Below, in pieces: positions 1 through 6,312 of a DNA stretch of 9,720 nt. The first letter of the stretch is position 1, and each line of letters starts with the position of its first letter. Source of the stretch: JACQNR01 sp049515175 (GTDB lineage Bacteria; Acidobacteriota; Terriglobia; UBA7540); assembly GCA_049515175.1 (NCBI GenBank), contig JBEKUI010000186.1:1-9720 (forward strand). Direction: 5' to 3'. The notes beneath the pieces are model-generated. The model made no database searches, was not told where the DNA came from, and saw nothing but the letters and a program-made list of their open reading frames with translations. Both the position numbers and the translations under genes were made by a program.

Positions 1-100
1 CGGCCTTCCGGACGTTGAATGATCATCCCGGGGCCTGGGCGTTTCCAGAAGTGGCAATGGTGCTCTAGGGCGGGACAGGGCTACAAAGCGCCCGGCAGGC
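1..100. other. Left-edge stretch, no assignable gene
   Basis: This stretch precedes the first promoter. Plus frame 3 is open from the edge to a TAG at 66-68 (21 codons, ending FPEVAMVL) and could be the tail of a gene lying to the left. On the minus strand an ATG at 26-24 opens a frame running off the left edge (MIIQRPEG) behind a weak G-rich stretch, so a divergent gene start is also possible. Both fragments are too short to assign to a family or to choose between. Confidence 0.2.
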
Positions 101-129
101 TTGACAGAACCCTTCCGCCTTTCTAGGAT
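101..129 (+). promoter_or_regulatory. Housekeeping sigma-70-type promoter
   Basis: A perfect -35 hexamer TTGACA (101-106) is followed by exactly 17 bases and a -10 hexamer TAGGAT (124-129). Transcription would start near 135-137, giving a leader of about 50 bases before the ATG at 187. This argues against the in-frame ATG at 145, which would lie only about 10 bases from the start of the RNA. The promoter should serve the exported protein and bshA together. It is the clearest promoter in the window. Confidence 0.8.
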
Positions 130-173
130 GAAACCGCGCTCGCGATGTGTTTCCGCGCACCGAATGTCTTTGC

Positions 174-180
174 GGGGGAA
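174..180 (+). promoter_or_regulatory. Ribosome binding site deciding the start at 187
   Basis: GGGGGAA lies 6 bases before the ATG at 187. No comparable purine run lies before the in-frame ATG at 145, so the shorter protein is preferred. It begins directly with a Sec signal peptide. Confidence 0.65.
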
Positions 181-186
181 AATGCC

Positions 187-612
187 ATGCGAGAGTCACG
201 CGTCCATTACCCGATATTTTCCTGCTTACTCTCCGGGTCGTTACTTCTAATCGCGGCCAGGCCCGTATTGGCTCAACAGGAAGAGCACCGCAGTAAGGTT
301 CCGGTTGTGGGAAAGATCACGGGAGGGACCAATCGCCAGGCCTTTACGGGCAAGGTTCAGTCTCTGGATCTCAAACGCAACTTGCTGGTCGTGAACACGG
401 TGGAGGGCGACAGTACCGAGTTCTTTCCCCTCAAGAAGGGCATTCCCATCTCCTCCGCGGGGGGAGGAAGGATCCGGATTAAAGAGCTAACCCCCGGCAC
501 AACGATTATCGTCTATTTCGATGTAAGAAATGACCGGCGCACTGTCACTGAGATCACTGTGCTGGATACCGGCAGGAGCGGGAAGGGAGAAAAGGCCAAC
601 CCTCCCTCCTGA
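187..612 (+). CDS. Small exported protein, predicted beta-rich domain, unknown function
   Basis: This 141-residue protein has no family I recognise with certainty. Residues 1-29 form a Sec signal peptide: a basic start, a hydrophobic core around residues 10-24, and a likely cleavage after A29 (PVLA|QQ). The mature part, residues 52-126, alternates short hydrophobic strands with charged turns (TGKVQSLDLKRNLLVV, then TTIIVYFDVRN and TVTEITVL). That pattern resembles the small five-stranded barrels of the DUF5666/OB type, but this is inference from strand pattern only. The tail is short, basic and glycine-rich. It probably acts in the periplasm or at the outer surface. It is the first gene behind the strong promoter at 101-129, and bshA begins 25 bases after its stop, so the two are likely co-transcribed. 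No cysteine occurs after the signal peptide, so direct thiol chemistry is unlikely. Confidence 0.75.
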   Translation: MRESRVHYPIFSCLLSGSLLLIAARPVLAQQEEHRSKVPVVGKITGGTNRQAFTGKVQSLDLKRNLLVVNTVEGDSTEFFPLKKGIPISSAGGGRIRIKELTPGTTIIVYFDVRNDRRTVTEITVLDTGRSGKGEKANPPS

Positions 613-637
613 CGCCCCGCGCCGCAACGCCTTCCGC

Positions 638-1762
638 ATGCGCATCGGAATCACCTGCTATCCAACCTATGGCGGCAGTGGGGTTGTCGCCACAGAACTG
701 GGGCTGGAGCTTGCGGCCCGCGGCCACGACATCCACTTTATCAGTTACGCCGTCCCGGTACGAATCACGGAAGCCTCGGAGCGCATTCACTTCCACGAAG
801 TGGAGATGCTCAGCTATCCGCTCTTTGACCATCCCCCCTACACACTGGCCCTGGCCACCCAGATGCACAATGTGGCGGTGAGTGAATCGCTCGACCTGCT
901 GCATGTCCATTACGCCATACCCCATTCGGTGAGTGCCTACTTGGCGCGCGCCATGCTGGCCTCCCGCCGGCTTCCCTTTGTCACTACCCTGCACGGTACG
1001 GACGTCACCCTGGTTGGAATGGATCGCTCCTACTTGCCCATTACGCGATTCTCCATCGAGCAGAGCGATGCCGTCACCGCCATCTCCAACTATTTGCGGG
1101 ACGTGACGGTGCAGGAATTCGGTGTCCAGCGGTCGGTAGAGGTTATCTCCAATTTCGTGAACTGCGATATCTTCCGACCTGCCGGCGGCGTTACACGACG
1201 GGAGGAATTCGCCGCCCCGAATGAGAAAGTCGTTGTACACCTCTCCAACTTCCGCCCGGTGAAGCGGATTCCGGATGTCATTGAGATCTTCCACATCGTC
1301 CGCAAGCAAATCCCCGCCAAACTGGTCCTCATCGGCGACGGGCCGGACCGCGCCGGTGCCGAGTGGTTGGTCCATGACAAGGGCTTGTCCAGCGACGTCC
1401 TCTTTCTGGGCAAGCAGAATCAGGTGCAGGAAATTCTCAGCGCGGCCGACGTGCTACTGCTGCCTAGCGACCTCGAATCCTTCGGACTGGCGGCGCTGGA
1501 AGGAATGGCCTGTGGCGTTCCGGCGGTATGCTCCAAAGTGGGAGGGGTACCCGAGGTGATCACGGACGGTGTGGAGGGTTTTCTAGTGCCGCCGCGGGAT
1601 ATCCCGACCATGGCCGCGCGCGTCCTCGAGATTCTTACCGACCGCGAGCAGCAACAGCGCATGGGCGGTGCCGCGCGTCGGCGCGCCCTCACTCAGTTCT
1701 GCGCGAGCAAAATCATCCCTCTCTACGAGAAGCTCTACGAGCGCGTCCTGGCTGGCTCCTGA
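638..1762 (+). CDS. bshA: N-acetyl-alpha-D-glucosaminyl L-malate synthase BshA
   Basis: BshA is a GT4 (GT-B fold) retaining glycosyltransferase that joins GlcNAc from UDP-GlcNAc to L-malate, the first step of bacillithiol synthesis in the cytosol. The 374 residues match the usual length of about 375. The start MRIGITCYPTYGGSG is the family signature, with the nucleotide-sugar loop G12-G15. Other typical elements are HVHYAIPH (89-96), TLHGTD (117-122), the interdomain NFRPVKR (204-210), IGDGP (232-236) and the donor-binding EX7E pair E280/E288 in LESFGLAALEGMACGVP. The start at 638 is set by homology. The frame stays open to an ATG at 530, but that would add 36 unrelated residues. No Shine-Dalgarno sequence precedes 638: bases 613-637 are C-rich. 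Translation may therefore depend on ribosomes finishing the gene just upstream. bshB and bshC are not in the window. Confidence 0.95.
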   Translation: MRIGITCYPTYGGSGVVATELGLELAARGHDIHFISYAVPVRITEASERIHFHEVEMLSYPLFDHPPYTLALATQMHNVAVSESLDLLHVHYAIPHSVSAYLARAMLASRRLPFVTTLHGTDVTLVGMDRSYLPITRFSIEQSDAVTAISNYLRDVTVQEFGVQRSVEVISNFVNCDIFRPAGGVTRREEFAAPNEKVVVHLSNFRPVKRIPDVIEIFHIVRKQIPAKLVLIGDGPDRAGAEWLVHDKGLSSDVLFLGKQNQVQEILSAADVLLLPSDLESFGLAALEGMACGVPAVCSKVGGVPEVITDGVEGFLVPPRDIPTMAARVLEILTDREQQQRMGGAARRRALTQFCASKIIPLYEKLYERVLAGS

Positions 1763-1789
1763 AAATCTTCCGCACCGGCGCAGTCCCCA

Positions 1790-1810
1790 GTCCGCTTCCT
1801 GAAAGTGGAC
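1790..1810 (+). terminator. Stem-loop between convergent genes, possible terminator
   Basis: An 8-bp stem (1790-1797 with 1803-1810, one G-U pair) closes a 5-base loop in the 58-base gap between the stop codons of bshA and the minus-strand membrane protein. The position suits a terminator, but no T-run follows on either strand, so it is not a classical intrinsic terminator. Confidence 0.3.
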
Positions 1811-1820
1811 GACCACGGCT

Positions 1821-2699
1821 TCACGCAGACACTTCAGCTCTCGGCCGTGTGGCGCGGGAAATCCAGACGGCAATCCCCCAAACCAGCAAGCCTGAAATGA
1901 AGCCCTCAATGAGCACTCCCCCACCTACAAAGCGCAGCAACCGGTAGGCGACCTGCCCTTGTGAAGGGTCGAAGAAGTGCGTCCTGAAGAAAGGAACCAG
2001 CGCGCTCAACAGGGTCGCGAGAAGAATCCAGAAACGCCAGGCATAAGCGATGGCCAGTGCCGGGACGAGCAACTGCCGCGCCGAGGTGAGGCCGAGCCAC
2101 GGTGCCATTCCTCCCAGGTAAAATGCGGCGAGAATCACGCCAATCGTCGAGCTCCACGCCGTAACCATGGTGGGAGTTACGCCCATCGCCTCCAACCAGA
2201 AGCGCATGATGACCAGCGCACCGATCATTGCGCCCGGGGCCACGGTGATCGGCCAGCGCCACAGCGTGTGAATGGCCGCCATCATGACGAAGACGAGCAC
2301 GACGAAGATTCCGGCTTCGACGGCATGGTCAAGCAAATGCCGTCCCAGCTGGCCCCAATTGCCGAAATCCTCTTTGTTAGCGAAATGACTGCGCTCAATG
2401 CGCAACACGACGGAGACCACGGTGGCAATCATCACCCACCCCACCGTCCACGCCGAGAAGAGCAGCGAGGGCAAAAGCAGCTGCCGGTACTTCTGCATGC
2501 CGCCGCGCAGCGGACCCACCGCCGCCGTGTAGATGGCCGCAAGGAAAAGCCCGGCCGTGCTCGACAGATTGCGAGTCACATTCTCCGGCACTCCCGCCAG
2601 CTCGAGCACAAAGCGCGCGATCACCAGCACCGCCAGGAACATCATGACGCGGTGAAGGAGGCTCCGGTAGGAATTTTGGGCTGCTCTATCGGAAGACAT
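1821..2699 (-). CDS. Internally duplicated multi-pass membrane protein, unknown family
   Basis: I do not recognise the family of this 292-residue, highly hydrophobic inner-membrane protein. The ATG at 2699 has a strong GGAGGT (2704-2709) four bases upstream. The frame is open further upstream but runs back into the M28 gene, so that extension is rejected. The protein is two copies of one module. Residues 24-106 and 161-242 share about 34 identical positions by hand alignment, including LVI.RF.LE..GV, SST.G..LAA.Y, RQLL.P, AW...W, AT..S and R.HF. Weaker similarity continues to about residues 147 and 280. Each module has about four membrane spans, so about eight in all. Each third span leads into a basic R-[ST]-HF loop, which may be functional. 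It lies 121 bases after the M28 gene on the same strand and converges with bshA. A transporter, channel or membrane enzyme scaffold are all possible. Existence as a gene is firm; function is unknown. Confidence 0.8.
   Translation of the reverse strand: MSSDRAAQNSYRSLLHRVMMFLAVLVIARFVLELAGVPENVTRNLSSTAGLFLAAIYTAAVGPLRGGMQKYRQLLLPSLLFSAWTVGWVMIATVVSVVLRIERSHFANKEDFGNWGQLGRHLLDHAVEAGIFVVLVFVMMAAIHTLWRWPITVAPGAMIGALVIMRFWLEAMGVTPTMVTAWSSTIGVILAAFYLGGMAPWLGLTSARQLLVPALAIAYAWRFWILLATLLSALVPFFRTHFFDPSQGQVAYRLLRFVGGGVLIEGFISGLLVWGIAVWISRATRPRAEVSA
1974..2630 (-). repeat. Protein-level tandem duplication within the membrane protein
   Basis: Module A is encoded at 2630-2382 (residues 24-106) and module B at 2219-1974 (residues 161-242), offset by about 137 residues. 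Identity is about 40% at the protein level by eye, but the DNA is not an obvious direct repeat. The duplication is therefore old and maintained by selection rather than a recent slippage. Confidence 0.75.
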
Positions 2700-2786
2700 A
2701 ACCACCTCCAGTCGAAATCTGATCCTTGGGTGTTGGACGTCTGCGAGCTGCGACTCTCCGCAGGTAACGAATTCCTGTCTATCCCC

Positions 2787-2813
2787 GGCCAGCCCTGGCT
2801 CGGGCGGCCAGCC
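2787..2813. repeat. Short direct repeat with alternative hairpins after the M28 gene
   Basis: The 8-mer GGCCAGCC occurs at 2787-2794 and 2806-2813. Between the copies lies CTGGC, which can pair with the GCCAG of either copy, giving two mutually exclusive small stems. It lies just after the stop of the minus-strand M28 gene and before the membrane protein gene. It could be a weak terminator or attenuator, or chance in G+C-rich DNA. No T-run follows. Confidence 0.25.
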
Positions 2814-2820
2814 GTTCTCA

Positions 2821-4551
2821 TCACTTGAGACCTGTTGCAGCCTTGAGCATCGCTTCGCGCCGGGCCTTGAATTCGCTCCCCGGCTTCCATTCCGGGTACG
2901 CCTCGGCATTCGCGACCCGGTAACCCACTTCGAAGAACAGTTGCACATCCTCGACCAGGCCGCTCAAATCCCAATAGGCCTTAATCTTATCCGAGGGCTT
3001 GTGATAATCCTCAGAGGTGAACTTGCGTCGCATGGTCAACCCCCAGCCTTCCGGTTTCCCAACGAAATCGACGCCGTCATTGGGGTCCAAGGCCGGTACG
3101 CCTTCCTTGGCAAAGTTAAAGTGATCGGAGCGGAAGTAGAAACCTTTTTCTGGCTCAGGATCGGGCTTCACAACTCTCCCCTGCTCCGCCGCCGCGGCTC
3201 TCACGTAGTCATCCAGCGTGGTCATCCCCATTCCTACGAGAGTGACATCGCGCGTGCGTCCCAGAACGTTCATCTCGTCCACGTTGATTTCGGCCAGGGT
3301 CTTCTGCAGCGGAACCAGCGGGTGCTCGGCATAGTACTCGGAGCCCAGGAGACCCTGCTCCTCGGCGGTCACAAACAGAAAAAGGATTGACCGGCGGGGC
3401 GGCGGCTGCACTTTGGCAAAGGCGCGTGCCATCTCCAGCACTCCTGCAACCCCAGAGGCGTTATCGTATGCGCCGTGGTAGATCTTGTCCCCGTTCACTG
3501 CAGGCCCGATGCCGAAGTGATCCCAGTGCGCGCTGTAAATCACATACTGGTCGCGCAGTTTCGGATCAGCGCCGTCCAGCCGGGCTGCCACGTTTGCAGA
3601 ATCAATCATCCGGAGCTTGTTGCGAATCGTCAGCGAGGCGCTGGCACCCAGCGCCACGGGTTGGAAGTCGCGCCGCCGGGCTTTCTGCTTCAACGCATCC
3701 AGATCTTTGCCCATCATGGCAAAGAGTGCCTTGGCCTTGTCGTGTGTCATCCACGCCTCGACCGCCGAGCGCGACAGGCCTTTGTCCGGCCGTACCAGGT
3801 CGAATTCCTCCCCCGCGTTACTCCCACTCAAGACTTCCCAGGGATAACCGGCCGGGCCAGTTTCGTGGATGATGATGCAACCCGCTGCCTTCTTTTCCGC
3901 CGCGATCTCGTACTTGTAAGTCCAGCGGCCGTAGTATGTCATCGCGCGGCCCTTGAACACCTTGTCGTCCAGCTTCGACGGATCATTCGGATCGGGGACG
4001 GGCGGATCGTTGATGAGCATGACGAGAATCTTGCCCGTGACATCGACTCCCTTGTAGTCATCCCACTGATACTCGGGCGCGACCACCCCGTAGCCGACAA
4101 ACACCACCGGGGCGTTCACCGATACCTCGGGGATTTCGCGCTTTGTCACCGCCACGAAGTCGTTGCCATTGCGGAGTTCCAGTTTGCGCCCCGACTCAGC
4201 AGACTTGAAAACCAGGCTCATGCTCGGATCAGCGGTAATCCCCACCATCGGCACCTTCTGCAAATAGGTCCCATCGGGATTACCCGGCCGAAGGCCGATC
4301 TGCCTGACCTGATCATCGAGGAAAGCGACAGTCTTCTCCTCACCCTTTGATGCCGGAGCGCGGCCTTCAAACTCATCCGAGGAGAGCACCTTGATGGTCT
4401 CCAGCAACCGGACTTTGCTGATTTCCTTCCCCGCTGCCTTCTCCGGATTGCTGCCGGCGGCGCCCAGGGTACGGTTGTGGGGCGTTCCGAGAAAAGCGCA
4501 AGAGATTACCAGCGGCAGCACCCTTGCGGTGAAAGAACCTTTCCGCGACAT
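2821..4551 (-). CDS. Exported M28-family zinc metallopeptidase with inserted PA domain
   Basis: This 576-residue protein is probably an aminopeptidase cleaving N-terminal residues from peptides outside the cytoplasm. An export signal occupies about residues 1-30. VISC (15-18) loosely fits a lipobox, so it could be a lipoprotein anchored at C18. A PA-type domain lies at about 146-310 (VVFVGYGVVAPE, then KKAAGCIIIHE). The catalytic core has every residue expected of co-catalytic di-zinc M28 enzymes: H342 in YSAHWDHFG, bridging D363 in YDNASG, general base E397 and ligand E398 in TAEEQG, D425 in NVDEMN and H477 in RSDHFNF. The chosen ATG has GAGGGGGG nine bases upstream. An earlier in-frame ATG at 4614 overlaps the stop of the DUF2911 gene as ATGA but lacks a ribosome binding site and would lengthen the signal's N-region by 21 residues. 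It lies 59 bases downstream of DUF2911, so the two are probably co-transcribed. Substrate is unknown. Confidence 0.92.
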   Translation of the reverse strand: MSRKGSFTARVLPLVISCAFLGTPHNRTLGAAGSNPEKAAGKEISKVRLLETIKVLSSDEFEGRAPASKGEEKTVAFLDDQVRQIGLRPGNPDGTYLQKVPMVGITADPSMSLVFKSAESGRKLELRNGNDFVAVTKREIPEVSVNAPVVFVGYGVVAPEYQWDDYKGVDVTGKILVMLINDPPVPDPNDPSKLDDKVFKGRAMTYYGRWTYKYEIAAEKKAAGCIIIHETGPAGYPWEVLSGSNAGEEFDLVRPDKGLSRSAVEAWMTHDKAKALFAMMGKDLDALKQKARRRDFQPVALGASASLTIRNKLRMIDSANVAARLDGADPKLRDQYVIYSAHWDHFGIGPAVNGDKIYHGAYDNASGVAGVLEMARAFAKVQPPPRRSILFLFVTAEEQGLLGSEYYAEHPLVPLQKTLAEINVDEMNVLGRTRDVTLVGMGMTTLDDYVRAAAAEQGRVVKPDPEPEKGFYFRSDHFNFAKEGVPALDPNDGVDFVGKPEGWGLTMRRKFTSEDYHKPSDKIKAYWDLSGLVEDVQLFFEVGYRVANAEAYPEWKPGSEFKARREAMLKAATGLK

Positions 4552-4560
4552 GATTGATGT

Positions 4561-4568
4561 CCCCCCTC
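4561..4568 (-). promoter_or_regulatory. Ribosome binding site deciding the M28 start
   Basis: On the minus strand GAGGGGGG lies nine bases before the ATG at 4551. The competing ATG at 4614 has no purine-rich site, which favours the shorter protein with an ordinary signal peptide. Confidence 0.6.
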
Positions 4569-4610
4569 GCGCCTGACCCGCGCCCCTCATGAGAGCTGCA
4601 AAGGCGCTCT

Positions 4611-5222
4611 TCATTTGACCAGGGTCACTTCAATCGGCGCGGTAACCAGGAGATTTCCCCACGCCACTTTCATGGCAACTTTCGTGGGAGTGTCTTCAGG
4701 ATAAGAAAGCGTAATCGTCAGCTTCTCCGTGATTGTCGAAGCCTTCGCCACCTTCACGGGAGCCTCAAATTCGACCTTGGCCTTCTGAATTTCGAAGCCA
4801 TCGAGTCGGGTCGCCCGCACTTTTGCGGGATCAATAAATGCCAGGCTCCACTGCGCTCCATCCGCCGAACGGCGCAGGGCCACGAAATAGTACCCGGCGG
4901 GAACCGCTTTGCCCGATATCTTCAGCGGCAGCGAAGTATCGAGCAGGGTCCAGAAGTTGCTTCCCATTCGCCACACTTTACCCTTCGTCATCGCATCGAA
5001 CTTCGCGGGGTCTTCGTAATCCTTCTTCCAGACCGGCCGGCCATAGTCGATCGCCAACTGCCCCGCGGACCCATCGCGCTTGGTATCCCAGTAAAGAACC
5101 CGAGTTGAGGCGCGGTCATCCGGCTTGCCCCCCTCGGCCACGATTTCGCGCTTGGGCTGCTGGGCCCGTCCCGGCAGAGCGAGGGCGACCATCACCAGCA
5201 ACAGCAGGTATCGCATCTTCAT
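4611..5222 (-). CDS. DUF2911 family exported protein
   Basis: This 203-residue protein has a Sec signal peptide at residues 1-20 (a short KMR start, then a leucine/valine core, GRA|QQ cleavage), placing it in the periplasm or at the surface. The mature part carries the pattern I associate with DUF2911: IDYGRP (58-63), GKVWRMGSNFWT (81-92), then an extended beta-rich region with PAGYYFVALRR (109-118) and WSLAFI (125-130). DUF2911 has no established biochemical function; members are mostly secreted proteins of Bacteroidota and Acidobacteriota. The ATG at 5222 is chosen because AAGGAG (5230-5235) lies seven bases upstream; the frame is open further upstream, but without such a site. It appears to be the first gene of a transcript starting at the promoter at 5260-5288, followed by the M28 peptidase. 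Both products are exported, so a shared extracytoplasmic task is plausible but unproven. Confidence 0.85.
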   Translation of the reverse strand: MKMRYLLLLVMVALALPGRAQQPKREIVAEGGKPDDRASTRVLYWDTKRDGSAGQLAIDYGRPVWKKDYEDPAKFDAMTKGKVWRMGSNFWTLLDTSLPLKISGKAVPAGYYFVALRRSADGAQWSLAFIDPAKVRATRLDGFEIQKAKVEFEAPVKVAKASTITEKLTITLSYPEDTPTKVAMKVAWGNLLVTAPIEVTLVK

Positions 5223-5259
5223 TGGTTCTCTCCTTGAATTCTCACTTGAAATGGGGCCG

Positions 5260-5288
5260 ATCATACCACCGCCGCCTGAGATATTCGA
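5260..5288 (-). promoter_or_regulatory. Extended -10 promoter for DUF2911-M28
   Basis: On the minus strand TATGAT (5265-5260) is preceded by TGG, forming an extended -10 element. A poor -35 (TCGAAT, 5288-5283) sits 17 bases away, as is common for extended -10 promoters. The RNA would begin near 5253, about 30 bases before the DUF2911 start. A perfect palindrome ends three bases upstream of the -35. Confidence 0.5.
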
Positions 5289-5290
5289 CG

Positions 5291-5307
5291 CGAAAGGCGG
5301 CCTTTCG
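5291..5307. promoter_or_regulatory. 17-bp perfect palindrome, possible operator or terminator
   Basis: CGAAAGGC-G-GCCTTTCG is a perfect inverted repeat with 8-bp arms and a single central base. It lies between the stop of the alpha/beta hydrolase and the promoter of DUF2911. As RNA it can form a 7-bp stem with a 3-base loop that could end the hydrolase transcript, though no T-run follows. As DNA it resembles a dimeric regulator site placed just upstream of the -35. Confidence 0.45.
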
Positions 5308-5317
5308 GCAGCCCTCA

Positions 5318-6235
5318 CTAGGGCTTCACTCCGGCCAGGAACTCAGTCACGGCTTTCTCGTACTGCTCGCGCGCCTGGTTGAAGCCTTCACCGTGGCGGT
5401 TGCCGGGAAGAATCGCCAACTTCTTGCCGGGGCTCGCGTCGCGCGCGAAGAGTTCCTCCGCGACAGCCGGTGGCATTCGCCGGTCTCCCATCACTCCCAC
5501 GAACAGAATTGGACGATCCCCGATTCGCTCCACGGCTTTCTCCAGATCGAAATCGGCGGGCCGGTAGCCCCCCCGCCACGCCGTCCAATACATCACTTCG
5601 TAGGCGATGGGGAAGGCCGGCAGATGCAGAAACAACTTCAAATGGTGTTTGACCGTGTCGGAAAGCGAGAGGAAGGAACTGTCGGAGATCACGGCAGAGA
5701 TCTCGGGTGATTCCGCAGCCGCCAGGAGCGCCGCCGCCGCGCCCATCGAGACGCCCCAAACGATCACCGGCCGCTCCGCCTTCTGCTCGGCCAGCGCAAA
5801 ATGTACCGCGCCCAGGATGTCGAACCTTTCCTGATATCCCAGCGTCGTAAGGTTTCCCTCGCCCTGCCCATGGTGACGTAAATCGAAGAGCAGCGCGTTG
5901 TATCCCAGCCGCACGCCGAACTGAGCGCGGGGAAGCATCTCAATGCGCGTGCGATTCAACCCGTGGCAGTAGATGATCGTGCCTCGCGCCGGACCCGGCG
6001 CAGGAATGTACCACCCCTTCAGCGCAATCCCATCGGTGGACTTGAATTCGACCCAGCGGGCGTTCAAACCATAAGAGGCCGGGGACTTCCCATCGTTCGA
6101 GTCGGGATAGTGAAACCGGCGGTGGGTGACAATTTCCGTGAAGAACCACGGAACAACACCCAAAAAGAATCCAGCGACCAGGAAACCGAGAACGATCAAG
6201 ACGCGCCTCGCGATTTTCCAGACTCGTGATGCCAT
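5318..6235 (-). CDS. Membrane-anchored alpha/beta hydrolase
   Basis: This 305-residue serine hydrolase has one N-terminal membrane span (about 12-36, after a basic start with R4, K7, R10 and R11), so the catalytic domain probably faces the periplasm. The alpha/beta fold is shown by strand and oxyanion motif IIYCHGLN (87-94), LLFDLRHHGQGEG (115-127), the nucleophile elbow GVSMG (S163), a likely acid D251 in FVGVMGDRR and a likely base H281 in PGNRHGEGF. Order and spacing suit the YfhR/BEM46-like group often annotated as alpha/beta hydrolase or serine aminopeptidase S33. The ATG at 6235 has AGGTGA eight bases upstream; the frame is open further upstream, into the 3' end of the MFS gene, but that extension would bury the membrane anchor. 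It lies 77 bases after the MFS transporter on the same strand. The substrate cannot be read from the sequence; an esterase or lipase role is the usual guess. Confidence 0.85.
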   Translation of the reverse strand: MASRVWKIARRVLIVLGFLVAGFFLGVVPWFFTEIVTHRRFHYPDSNDGKSPASYGLNARWVEFKSTDGIALKGWYIPAPGPARGTIIYCHGLNRTRIEMLPRAQFGVRLGYNALLFDLRHHGQGEGNLTTLGYQERFDILGAVHFALAEQKAERPVIVWGVSMGAAAALLAAAESPEISAVISDSSFLSLSDTVKHHLKLFLHLPAFPIAYEVMYWTAWRGGYRPADFDLEKAVERIGDRPILFVGVMGDRRMPPAVAEELFARDASPGKKLAILPGNRHGEGFNQAREQYEKAVTEFLAGVKP

Positions 6236-6312
6236 GACCCCGCTCACCTGCCCTTGGCCATCGGGAGACTGGCCTGGCGCCCGTGACCTCCCAGAAAACC
6301 GTTCGCCGAGGA

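Noticed and set aside
530..637. N-terminal extension of BshA from ATG 530
   Set aside because: The extension overlaps the upstream gene, does not resemble BshA, and the canonical BshA N-terminus begins at 638.
554..1375. Long minus-strand open frame opposite bshA (273 codons)
   Set aside because: It lies wholly antisense to a confidently identified gene, has no recognisable domain and is rich in charged, low-complexity residues typical of shadow frames in G+C-rich DNA.
1977..2828. Plus-strand open frame of 283 codons opposite the membrane protein
   Set aside because: The translation is dominated by R, H, Q and E with no hydrophobic core, as expected opposite a membrane protein gene. The minus frame has the internal repeat and a strong ribosome binding site.
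3475..4350. Plus-strand open frame of 291 codons opposite the M28 peptidase
   Set aside because: The opposite strand encodes a complete M28 active site. This frame shows no family motif.
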